Shown here one piece after another: positions 1 through 6,831 of a stretch of DNA of 64,000 nt. Under the pieces are notes generated by a model. The model searched no databases. It was not told the origin of the DNA and saw nothing but the letters and a program-made list of their open reading frames with translations. Numbering within the stretch: position 1 is the stretch's first letter; each line of letters begins with the position of its first letter. This DNA is from JALYNX01 sp963746905 (GTDB lineage Bacteria > Actinomycetota > Acidimicrobiia > Spongiisociales > ZC4RG35): contig CAVVCY010000003.1 of NCBI GenBank assembly GCA_963746905.1, forward strand, positions 558,001-622,000, written 5' to 3'. The position numbers and the translations under genes were made by a program.

Positions 1-606
1 GATGTCGAGTCGGAGCCGGGCAGTGTCTTGGGCGTAACGTTGCATGACGGTGCGGGTCAACTCGTGGATCGCTGATCTCACCGAGCCCCGCACTCCGACC
101 AGGGCCTCGGTCTGATCACCGCTGACATCGGCGACGATAACGTCCTCGACAACAACGGTCGATACCGCGCCTTCCAACCCGTAGGCGGCGACCAGTCCCT
201 CGAGGAATTCGCCGGCGATTCGAGCCTGGTCCTCGATAGTCATTACCGGGCGATCGTCAATCCGGGGTTGATCATTTCTGTCCTGACGATTCATGTCGCG
301 ACCCTTGCTGTTGGCATTGCTCTTCTGTCGGTTGTCCCCATTGTTACCCGATTTCGGAGCTTCCTGTCGGGCTCGATTGTCAGTGCGTGGCTCCTTGGGG
401 TTGCGACGTCGCTCATTGCGGCGACGCCGTGTCTTGCGCTGGGTCACGCGATACACCCCATCCTGACCACCAATACCGAGAAAGCCCTTTTCCGGTTCTT
501 GCAGCACCTCGATCGCGATCTGCTCACGATCCGTGATCCCGAATTCGGTCATCGCTGCCTCGACCGCCAGATCCACGGTGCGCGCCCGCACCTCTAGATA
601 ATCCAC
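1..606 (-). CDS. jag: Jag/KhpB-like RNA-binding protein (3' end outside window)
   Basis: Reading leftward from a GTG at 606, the protein opens with a Jag N-terminal domain (VEVRARTVDLAVEAA-like start, then a conserved 'EPEKGFLGIGGQ' segment). A strongly basic, Arg/Asn-rich linker of about 60 residues follows, then the start of a KH domain ('TIEDQARIAGEFLEGLVAAYG', ~residue 120 on). The R3H domain expected after it lies beyond base 1. Jag/KhpB is an RNA-binding partner of KhpA, and the gene usually sits directly after yidC, as here. The GTG start is supported by an AGGAGG at 614-619, seven bases upstream, and lies one base after the yidC stop, so the two are probably translated together. The GTG start and Jag_N domain are read directly; the function is from the family. 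Confidence 0.85.
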   Translation of the reverse strand, partial: MDYLEVRARTVDLAVEAAMTEFGITDREQIAIEVLQEPEKGFLGIGGQDGVYRVTQRKTRRRRNERRRNPKEPRTDNRARQEAPKSGNNGDNRQKSNANSKGRDMNRQDRNDQPRIDDRPVMTIEDQARIAGEFLEGLVAAYGLEGAVSTVVVEDVIVADVSGDQTEALVGVRGSVRSAIHELTRTVMQRYAQDTARLRLDI

Positions 607-607
607 G

Positions 608-1510
608 TCATCTCCTCCTGCGCCTGCGGCGCTTGTCAGCTGCCCCCGACTGCGGCTTCTTGGGATCGGCATCGCCCGATTCGATCGCCTGGTCCGATTC
701 CTCTGGAGCTGCACCGGGGGTGGGTCGCCCATCGAGTTTGAAAATCAAGGCCTGTTGGCCGAGTCGGAACAGGTTGGAGGTAGTCCAATAGAGCACCAGG
801 CCGGCCGGAAAGTTCCACGATATAAACCCAATGAACAAAGGCATGATCTTGGTCAGAGCCTGTTGGGCGCCGGCGCCTTTCTGGTCGGTGGGTCGCACCT
901 GGCCATAGGTCGAATGCCATTGCTGCACGTATTGGCTGGCCACCATGATCGCCATCAGGATCAGATAGGGCACCGCGACCGCAAGACTGATCGAGAACGC
1001 CTGGCTGGGGGTAACCCTCAGGTTCATCCCTAGGAACAGCTTGTCGGTTCCATCCATCAAGGCGATCCCGAGGGCGGATAGTGGGTTGACCGGATGGGCC
1101 GCCCCCTCGACTAGAACGGTGGTAGAGCCTTCCACGAAGATCAGGGGGGTCCTCAGCAACCGGAAGAGGGCGAACCAGATCGGCATCTGCACCAGCAGAG
1201 GGAGCAAACAGCCCCCTGGAGTGGCGCCGGCGGACTTCTGCAACGCCATGAGCTGCTTTTGCATCTCCTGGGGGTCGTCCTTGTACTCCTTCTGCAGCCG
1301 TTTGATCTCCGGTTGGATGGCCTGGAAGGCACGGGTCGCCCGGGTCTGTTTCAGGGTGAGGGGGAACACCAGGATGTTGATGAAGATCGTGAGCAGGATG
1401 ATGGCGAGCCCGAGCCCGGTGCCCTCATCGAAAGGTGGCACCAGGAAGTCGTAGAAGAAGGCAAGGACGGTGCCCAAGGCCTGCTCGAGAAGGCTGAACA
1501 GACGACCCAT
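608..1510 (-). CDS. yidC: YidC/Oxa1 membrane protein insertase
   Basis: Inserts and folds inner-membrane proteins, alone or with SecYEG. The 300-residue protein is the short actinobacterial type without the large periplasmic P1 domain. It has an N-terminal membrane segment, then a conserved cytoplasmic hairpin ('FPLTLKQTRATRAFQAIQPEIKRLQKE' region near residue 50-75), 'GCLLPLLVQMPIWFALFRLL' near residue 100-120, further membrane segments, and a basic tail ending in seven Arg/Lys-rich residues that may contact the ribosome. Its ATG overlaps the yidD stop codon (TAATG), consistent with a yidD-yidC-jag transcript. No frame damage is seen. Confidence 0.95.
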   Translation of the reverse strand: MGRLFSLLEQALGTVLAFFYDFLVPPFDEGTGLGLAIILLTIFINILVFPLTLKQTRATRAFQAIQPEIKRLQKEYKDDPQEMQKQLMALQKSAGATPGGCLLPLLVQMPIWFALFRLLRTPLIFVEGSTTVLVEGAAHPVNPLSALGIALMDGTDKLFLGMNLRVTPSQAFSISLAVAVPYLILMAIMVASQYVQQWHSTYGQVRPTDQKGAGAQQALTKIMPLFIGFISWNFPAGLVLYWTTSNLFRLGQQALIFKLDGRPTPGAAPEESDQAIESGDADPKKPQSGAADKRRRRRRR

Positions 1511-1755
1511 TACTGGGCTCTCCAGGTTTCAGGGACCGGGTCGTAGCCACCCGGGCGCAGTGGATGGCATCTGCCGATCCGCTTCATACCGAGCCAGCTG
1601 CCGCGAATCACACCAAATCGGGTGATCGCCTCGGCGGTGTAATGAGAGCACGTCGGCTGGTATCGGCAGTTCGCCCTCAGGTTGGGAGCTACCAATTTCT
1701 GGTAAATCATGATCATCCCCACCGCCAGGAATCGAGGGCGCAGCCAATCAGGCAT
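1510..1755 (-). CDS. yidD: Membrane protein insertion efficiency factor YidD
   Basis: Small (81 aa) YidD/Hemolysin-like family protein that assists YidC-mediated insertion. The diagnostic core is visible: 'YQKLVAPNLRANCRYQPTCSHYTAEAI' across residues ~18-45, with the three conserved cysteines, and 'HPLRPGGYDPVP' near the C-terminus. It overlaps the end of rnpA by eight bases and the start of yidC by one, the usual rnpA-yidD-yidC arrangement. Confidence 0.95.
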   Translation of the reverse strand: MPDWLRPRFLAVGMIMIYQKLVAPNLRANCRYQPTCSHYTAEAITRFGVIRGSWLGMKRIGRCHPLRPGGYDPVPETWRAQ

Positions 1756-2155
1756 CGACGGATCCTTCGAGGGCGCGTTCCATCCATCCCACCAACTGGG
1801 GGTGAGAGACCTCTGCTACCTGGCTGGCGCCGATGATCACGTAGTCAATTCCTGGTTTGAGCGGCAGCGTCCGCACGATATGGCGCAGACGACGTTTGAT
1901 CCGGTTCCGAGTCACCGCATTCCCGGCACTCTTCGAGACCACGAGCCCGACTCGAGGTGGCCCCGCGTGTCGTGGACATTGAACCATGACCACGGCACCG
2001 GAGCGACGTCTGGTTCCCTCATTCAAGACCCTTCGGAAATCGCGCGGGGAGCGAAGGGGTTCGATCTCAGGCAGTGAGACGTTTCCGGCCCTTGAGGCGG
2101 CGCGCCTTGATAGTGGCACGACCGGCCCGAGTCTGCATGCGATGACGGAAGCCAT
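1748..2155 (-). CDS. rnpA: Ribonuclease P protein component, start inside rpmH
   Basis: Protein subunit of RNase P, which assists the RNA subunit in cutting the 5' leader from pre-tRNA. The conserved RNR motif region is present ('KSAGNAVTRNRIKRRLRHIVR', ~residues 75-95), followed by 'DYVIIGAS'. The start is uncertain in an informative way: the conserved body begins at 'LRSPRDFRRVL', yet the only in-frame ATG or GTG codons before it are the ATG at 2155 and a GTG at 2119, both inside the rpmH gene in another frame. The next possibility is a CTG at 2074, which still overlaps the rpmH stop. The ATG at 2155 gives 135 residues with a ~30-residue N-terminal extension. rnpA and rpmH therefore overlap whichever codon is used. 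Confidence 0.9.
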   Translation of the reverse strand: MASVIACRLGPVVPLSRRAASRAGNVSLPEIEPLRSPRDFRRVLNEGTRRRSGAVVMVQCPRHAGPPRVGLVVSKSAGNAVTRNRIKRRLRHIVRTLPLKPGIDYVIIGASQVAEVSHPQLVGWMERALEGSVDA

Positions 2156-2201
2156 GGCGGCGCTTCCGACGTCGAACCTTTGGTTGGTAAGTCCGTTTCA
2201 T
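2067..2201 (-). CDS. rpmH: 50S ribosomal protein L34
   Basis: 44-residue, extremely basic ribosomal protein beginning MKRTYQPKVRRRKRRHGF and ending KGRKRLTA, the canonical L34 pattern. It is the first gene of the leftward rpmH-rnpA-yidD-yidC-jag run. It has a good sigma70-type promoter at 2238-2267. The stop is at 2067-2069, and the rnpA frame overlaps its 3' two thirds. Confidence 0.97.
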   Translation of the reverse strand: MKRTYQPKVRRRKRRHGFRHRMQTRAGRATIKARRLKGRKRLTA

Positions 2202-2237
2202 GACCCGCGATTCGTAGAGGGGTGGACGAGGAATGAC

Positions 2238-2267
2238 AGGTTACGAAGTGTCCGGAAGTTATGTCAA
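2238..2267 (-). promoter_or_regulatory. Promoter of the rpmH operon
   Basis: On the minus strand a perfect TTGACA -35 (2267-2262) is followed after 18 bases by TAACCT (2243-2238). Transcription would begin about 30 bases before the rpmH ATG at 2201. Read from the sequence; use in the cell is inferred. Confidence 0.6.
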
Positions 2268-2677
2268 AGTGTTGCCCGGACCGATGACCTGGTTTCCTTC
2301 CAGCCCGACCGCCCCCGGTCCGCGAAGAATTCAGATGGGTCGCGAAAAGAACCCATGAAGGCCTCGATGCCCAATCGCCGGAAAATCGACATGGCAATCT
2401 ATGGAAAAACCAACTACTACCTGGGGGTTTCTTGTGGAGAAATATGGGGTTAGTCATGCACACCGTTGATTTCCGCGTTCTTGACGGCCCCACGATCCGG
2501 GGTCAATACTCGGCTGCCTGACCTTGGGAGCGCGATCGACTTCCCCTGTCGTAGTTGGATGACTGGACCGCTCTCGGTGACAACCTGGAAGACGTCCCGG
2601 AGGGATGTTCACAGTCATTTCCACAGATGTGGACGTATCTGTGGACAACTCGAGCCGGATTTTGGAGGAGTGGTCCG
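2268..2677. other. Divergent rpmH-dnaA intergenic region
   Basis: About 410 bases without a convincing gene, between the rpmH promoter and the dnaA start. The last 70 bases hold a cluster of DnaA-box-like sites: one perfect box at 2640-2648 and two with two mismatches at 2617-2625 and 2629-2637 region. The rest shows nothing I can assign. An upstream in-frame ATG for dnaA at 2555 exists but would run through this box cluster and has no ribosome-binding site. Confidence 0.5.
2640..2648 (-). promoter_or_regulatory. DnaA box upstream of dnaA
   Basis: TGTGGACAA on the plus strand is a perfect match on the minus strand to TTGTCCACA, the form favoured in high-GC actinobacteria. It lies 30 bases before the dnaA start, with degenerate copies just upstream, and could serve autoregulation of dnaA or be part of the origin. 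Confidence 0.7.
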
Positions 2678-4063
2678 TTGACACAAGCAAATACAGCGCC
2701 CGATGGATGGGTTCAGTTTCAGGACATCCTGAGGGCGGGAGCCTCCAAGGGCAACTGGGAGACTTGGTTGTCGCGGATCGAGCCCGACTTCCAAGGTCGC
2801 ACCCCCGTCCTGACTGCACCGAGTGAGTTTCACCTGCGCTGGGTACGCGACAAGCACGGCGACCTAATCGAAGACGCCTTTCGTGAGATCTATGGGACCG
2901 ATTCGCCACCGCGGTACAGGGTGGTCGAGATCGAGGTGTCAGACCAGCAACTCAACCTCGACCGTGACGAGGAGGGGGAGCAAGGGGATCTCGCCCAGGA
3001 TCGGACCGGCAAAGGAACACCGTCGAATCTCTTTTCCCGTTACCGCTTCGAGAGTTTCGTGGTCGGTCAGTCGAACCGGTTCGCATGGGCCGCGGCAATG
3101 GCGGTGGCCGAGCAGCCAGGGGCCCATTACAACCCGCTCTTCATCTATGGAGGGGCCGGGCTCGGCAAGACCCACCTACTCAATGCGGTCGGCCATCAGG
3201 CGCTCGAGATGTACCCGAATCTCGTGGTCCGTTATGTCTCGTCGGAGAACTTCCTCAACGACTTCATCGACTCGATCCGGCGCAAGCGCCCCGACGACTT
3301 CAAGCACCGCTACCGCGGGGTGGACATCCTCCTCCTCGACGACGTCCAGTTCTTCGAGGGTAAGGAGCAGATCCTCGAGGAGTTCTTCCACACCTTCAAT
3401 TCTCTCTACGAGTCCGGTAAGCAAATGGTCATCAGCTCCGATCGACATCCCCGCAACCTCTCGTCACTCGAGGATCGTCTTCGCAGCAGATTCGAATGGG
3501 GCCTGCTCACCGACATCCAGCCTCCGGACGTCGAGACCCGCCTCGCCATCCTGAAGCGCAACGCTGAATTTGCACCGCGTCCGGTACCCATCGATGTGCT
3601 CGAACACATCGCGGGCTTGGTTTCGGACAACATCCGAGAGCTCGAGGGAGCTCTGACCCGGGTCACCGCCTGGTCGGCCTTGAACCGCCGTGACATCGAC
3701 CTTGACACCGCGGAAAGGGTTCTCCGTGACATCGTCACCCCGGATGAGCCGATCCCTCTGGGGCCCGACACCATCATCCGCACCACCGCCACCGCATACG
3801 GATTCTCGGTCGAGGACGTGCTCAGCCCGAGTCGGCGTCAACCACTGGTGTTGTGCCGCCAGATCTCGATGTATTTGTGCCGGGAGTTGACCGACCTCTC
3901 CCTTCCCAAGATCGGCGAACACTTCCAGCGCGACCACACCACAGTCCTTCACTCGGTCGAGAAGGTGAAGCGGATTCTTCGCTCCGATCGCGCCGTCTTC
4001 GACCGGGTGACCCAACTCACACAGGACCTGAGGAAAGGTGGGGTTGTATCCACAGGCGTTTGA
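2678..4063 (+). CDS. dnaA: Chromosomal replication initiator DnaA
   Basis: AAA+ initiator that binds DnaA boxes and melts the origin. I start at TTG 2678 because GGAGGAG at 2664-2670 lies seven bases before it and the protein then begins at the conserved domain I ('WVQFQDILRAG...NWETWLSRIEP'). This gives 461 aa, whereas the longer ORF from 2555 adds 41 unrelated residues. Walker A GGAGLGKTH is near residue 158, Walker B ILLLDDVQFF near 222, the arginine-finger region 'SLEDRLRSRFEWGL' follows, and the C-terminal DNA-binding helix-turn-helix carries the signature 'LPKIGEHFQRDHTTVLHSVEK' near residue 410. Domain II is short and acidic. The gene is intact. Confidence 0.97.
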   Translation: MTQANTAPDGWVQFQDILRAGASKGNWETWLSRIEPDFQGRTPVLTAPSEFHLRWVRDKHGDLIEDAFREIYGTDSPPRYRVVEIEVSDQQLNLDRDEEGEQGDLAQDRTGKGTPSNLFSRYRFESFVVGQSNRFAWAAAMAVAEQPGAHYNPLFIYGGAGLGKTHLLNAVGHQALEMYPNLVVRYVSSENFLNDFIDSIRRKRPDDFKHRYRGVDILLLDDVQFFEGKEQILEEFFHTFNSLYESGKQMVISSDRHPRNLSSLEDRLRSRFEWGLLTDIQPPDVETRLAILKRNAEFAPRPVPIDVLEHIAGLVSDNIRELEGALTRVTAWSALNRRDIDLDTAERVLRDIVTPDEPIPLGPDTIIRTTATAYGFSVEDVLSPSRRQPLVLCRQISMYLCRELTDLSLPKIGEHFQRDHTTVLHSVEKVKRILRSDRAVFDRVTQLTQDLRKGGVVSTGV

Positions 4064-4200
4064 GTTGTCCCCCAAAGACACGGACTTCTCCCCTGATCCT
4101 CAACAGCCTCATCCACATCCAAATCGCCAATGAGCACCCTGACATCTATCACAAATCCACAAATCCACAGCCCTCTACTACAACTAATACTCTTTAAATG
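4046..4200 (+). other. oriC: Candidate replication origin (oriC) between dnaA and dnaN
   Basis: The dnaA-dnaN gap is where actinobacterial origins lie. It contains DnaA-box-like sites GTATCCACA (4046-4054, in the dnaA 3' end), TCATCCACA (4109-4117) and two overlapping AAATCCACA copies (4153-4161 and 4161-4169). Directly after the tandem boxes come a short GC-rich spacer (4170-4174), then CTACTACAACTAATACTC (4175-4192) and AT-rich TTTAAATG. The lower strand of 4175-4192, read 3' to 5' away from the boxes, gives GAT GAT GTT GAT TAT GAG, matching the DnaA-trio pattern with the central A kept in five of six. At 172 bases the gap is short for an actinobacterial origin, so the boxes upstream of dnaA may also take part. 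Confidence 0.65.
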
Positions 4201-4235
4201 ACACTCAGTAGGAAAAGACGAAGGGACAACCACCT

Positions 4236-5318
4236 GTGAGAATCCGGGCTCAGCGAGACGACCTGGCCGATGTCCTCGCCAGGGCGAACCGCGCCGTTGG
4301 GACTCGAACTGCGTTGCCGGTGCTCCAGGGACTCCTTTGTGAAGTTTCAGGAACGAGTCTTCGAGTGACCGGCACCGACCTCGACATCACCGTGCGAACG
4401 TCGGCGGAGGTCGAGGTTCTCGAGGAGGGACGGGCGGTGATCCCCGGGCGCCTGTTGTCCGAGGCGGTGCGCAAGATGCCGGCCGGAGCCGTGACCGTCG
4501 GGACCACGGACAATGACATCGAGATCCAGGGCAATGGCCCTCGCTTCACCCTGCGCCCCCTCGCACTCGATGACTTCCCCCTCCACGAAGAGATAGTGTC
4601 GGATGGGGTGGAAGTCGATGGCGAGGAATTGGCCGAGGCGATCAACCAGGTGACGATCGCGGCTTCCGGCGACGGGGCCCGGCCCATTCTCACCGGTGTC
4701 TTGTTTGAGGGCTCGGAAGCTGGTTTGCGCATGGTGGCCACCGATTCGTATCGGCTGGCTCGGAGGGATCTCGCCGGTGTCGGGCTCCAGGGCACGGCGT
4801 TGGTTCCGGCCCGCGGGTTGCGCGAACTGCCCCGGACTATCGGCTCGACGAAGGTGACTGCTCAGCTCCTCGATCGTGAGGCGGTGTTCACTTCCGACAA
4901 GGGCCAGCTCCGGCTGCGGCTCATCGACGGGAGCTTCCCCAAGTACCAGTCACTCCTGCCCGATGTCTATCCGAACCAGGTGGTGGTCGAGAAGGAGACC
5001 CTGCTCGATGCCCTGGGGAGGGTGAGCCTGGTTGCCGAGGACCACATCCCGGTTCGGCTCAAACTTATGGAAGGCGGTATCGAGGTCACGGTGACCCGTC
5101 AGGACGTCGGTGCTGAGGCCGAGCACCTCGACGGCGTCTACACCGGGACCGACGAGGAAGTTTCCATCGCGTTCAATCCCAGGTATCTCCAAGATGGCGT
5201 GTCCGCCATTCCTGGTGACTCGGTTCGAATCCGGGTGATCGACGCCTTCAAGCCGAGCGTGATCGACCACGGGGCAGACGATGACTTTCTCTACCTGCTG
5301 ATGCCCGTCCGAGTGTGA
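4236..5318 (+). CDS. dnaN: DNA polymerase III beta subunit (sliding clamp)
   Basis: Ring-shaped clamp that tethers DNA polymerase III. The 360-residue protein starts at a GTG and shows the three-fold clamp architecture: 'LADVLARANRAVGTRTALPVLQGLL' at the N-terminus, 'ATDSYRLARRDL' near residue 168, and the C-terminal 'PRYLQDGVSAI...DDDFLYLLMPVRV', where the final LLMPVRV strand is the clamp hallmark. It is followed with no gap by recF, whose ATG abuts the dnaN stop. Confidence 0.97.
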   Translation: MRIRAQRDDLADVLARANRAVGTRTALPVLQGLLCEVSGTSLRVTGTDLDITVRTSAEVEVLEEGRAVIPGRLLSEAVRKMPAGAVTVGTTDNDIEIQGNGPRFTLRPLALDDFPLHEEIVSDGVEVDGEELAEAINQVTIAASGDGARPILTGVLFEGSEAGLRMVATDSYRLARRDLAGVGLQGTALVPARGLRELPRTIGSTKVTAQLLDREAVFTSDKGQLRLRLIDGSFPKYQSLLPDVYPNQVVVEKETLLDALGRVSLVAEDHIPVRLKLMEGGIEVTVTRQDVGAEAEHLDGVYTGTDEEVSIAFNPRYLQDGVSAIPGDSVRIRVIDAFKPSVIDHGADDDFLYLLMPVRV

Positions 5319-6413
5319 ATGCAGGTCGACTGGTTATCGCTTTCTGACTTCCGGTCATACGAGTCTCTCCAATGGAGCCCCGACCCGGGCGTGAATCTCC
5401 TGCTCGGACCCAACGGAGCTGGCAAGACGAATCTGCTGGAGGCGATCGGCTTTTTGGCGACCCTCAGGTCATTTCGCTCGGTCGACGAGGGCTCCCTCAT
5501 CAGGGACGGCGCAACCGGAGCGGTTCTACGGGCCGGCATCTCAACCGATGAGCGATCCCGCTTGGTTGAGATCGAGCTGAACCGGACCGGGCCCCGGCGG
5601 GCCCAGGTGGACAAGACCAAGCTGCGCCGGGCGGCCGACTTGTTAGGAGTTGTGCGAGTGATCGCCTTCCTCCCCGAGGATCTGGACCTGGTCAAGCGCG
5701 GCCCGGCGTACCGGCGGGACCTCGTCGACCAGGTTGCTCTCCAACTGTGGCCGGCCGCACATCTCGATCAGGCCGAGTTCGATCGTGCGCTGCGCCAGCG
5801 CAACGCATTTCTCAGGGCTGGTGAGCGCGATGAGGCGACGCTGTCGGTATGGGATTCCAGATTCGCCCAATCGGGAGGGAGGGTGATGGCGCGCCGAGCT
5901 GCAGTGCTGGAGACCCTGGCTCCGTGGCTCGAGGAGAGTTACAAAGAGATCTCCCAGCGCACCGATCTGGCAACTCTCGGCTATCGATCCTCCTGGACGA
6001 GTGGCGAAATCTCGACTGCTGCCTCCGGGGAGTTCACCAGCGCCATGGCCACAGCCTTGGAGGCGTCGCGCAAGGCAGATTTCGACCGGCGGCTGACCAC
6101 GACCGGGCCGCATCGCGATGAGCCGGTGTTCCTCATCGATGCGGTCGACACCCGCACCCACGGCAGTCAGGGTGAGCAGCGAACCATGGCCCTCGCAGTG
6201 AAGTTGGCCGCGCATCGGGCGGTGGCCGACGTCGTTGGCGAGGAGCCGGTGCTCGTTCTCGATGACGTCTTCTCCGAGCTCGATCCGGTCCGAGCGAAGG
6301 CATTGGCAGGTGCTATCCCCCAGGGTGCCCAGACCTTGATCACATCAGCCCGACCCGAGGACGTCCCGGTTCCCGGGTCGGTGTGGAGAGTCGGAGACGG
6401 AATTCGGCGATGA
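5319..6413 (+). CDS. recF: DNA replication and repair protein RecF
   Basis: SMC-like ATPase that binds ssDNA-dsDNA junctions and loads RecA at gaps. The 364 residues carry Walker A GPNGAGKTNLLEAI (~residue 29), the ABC signature region 'HGSQGEQRTMALAVKLA' (~residue 280) and Walker B 'VLVLDDVFSELD' (~residue 310). The ATG at 5319 directly follows the dnaN stop. The stop overlaps the ATG of the next gene (ATGA), so dnaN-recF-dciA are probably co-translated. Confidence 0.96.
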   Translation: MQVDWLSLSDFRSYESLQWSPDPGVNLLLGPNGAGKTNLLEAIGFLATLRSFRSVDEGSLIRDGATGAVLRAGISTDERSRLVEIELNRTGPRRAQVDKTKLRRAADLLGVVRVIAFLPEDLDLVKRGPAYRRDLVDQVALQLWPAAHLDQAEFDRALRQRNAFLRAGERDEATLSVWDSRFAQSGGRVMARRAAVLETLAPWLEESYKEISQRTDLATLGYRSSWTSGEISTAASGEFTSAMATALEASRKADFDRRLTTTGPHRDEPVFLIDAVDTRTHGSQGEQRTMALAVKLAAHRAVADVVGEEPVLVLDDVFSELDPVRAKALAGAIPQGAQTLITSARPEDVPVPGSVWRVGDGIRR

Positions 6414-6715
6414 ACAGCGGTGACCTCTCATCGTTCGAGTCCTCGCTTGGCGATGTCTTTCGCAAGATGGGATTGCCCGATCCGGTGCTCATGTCGCAGC
6501 TGGTCGACGAATGGGACGAGTTGGCCGGAGCCCCGTGGGTGGGGAGGTCGCGACCGGTGGTGATCAAAGGCCGAACCCTCGTTGTGGAGGCGTCGGCGCC
6601 CTCGATGGTTGCGTTTCTCAGATATGGAGCGACCCAGTTGGTGGAGACGTTGACGGCTCGCTTCGGTGACGGAGTCGTCGATCAGGTCGAGGTGATCCCA
6701 CCGTCGCGAAATTGA
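6410..6715 (+). CDS. DUF721/DciA-like protein
   Basis: 101 aa from the ATG at 6410, which overlaps the recF stop as ATGA. An upstream in-frame start at 6383 is less likely. The fold pattern of DUF721 is recognisable: an N-terminal helix ('LGDVFRKMGL'), 'WDELAGAPWVGRSRPVVIKGRTLVVEASAP' and a C-terminal helix with a beta strand. Members between recF and gyrB are standard in actinobacteria. The family includes DciA, the replicative helicase operator in bacteria lacking DnaC/DnaI, so a role in helicase loading is plausible here but is inferred. Confidence 0.85.
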   Translation: MNSGDLSSFESSLGDVFRKMGLPDPVLMSQLVDEWDELAGAPWVGRSRPVVIKGRTLVVEASAPSMVAFLRYGATQLVETLTARFGDGVVDQVEVIPPSRN

Positions 6716-6736
6716 CCGGTCGCCGCGACGGATGGA

Positions 6737-6766
6737 TTGGTTTTTGTCAGTAATTACCGGTAAAAT
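6737..6766 (+). promoter_or_regulatory. Promoter upstream of gyrB
   Basis: TTGGTT (6737-6742), an 18-base spacer and TAAAAT (6761-6766) lie about 65 bases before the gyrB start, in an AT-rich pocket of otherwise GC-rich DNA. An AAGGAGG at 6822-6828 lies unusually close (three bases) to the gyrB GTG. Confidence 0.5.
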
Positions 6767-6831
6767 GACACACGTGAAATTATCCGCGAGCAGGCGGACT
6801 CCACCTCCATCCATGTCTGATAAGGAGGGTC

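Noticed and set aside
268..597. 109-codon plus-strand ORF at the left edge
   Set aside because: Antisense to the jag N-terminal and linker region, which has a clear domain and ribosome-binding site.
2555..2677. N-terminal extension of DnaA from ATG 2555
   Set aside because: No ribosome-binding site, covers DnaA boxes, and adds unrelated residues before domain I.
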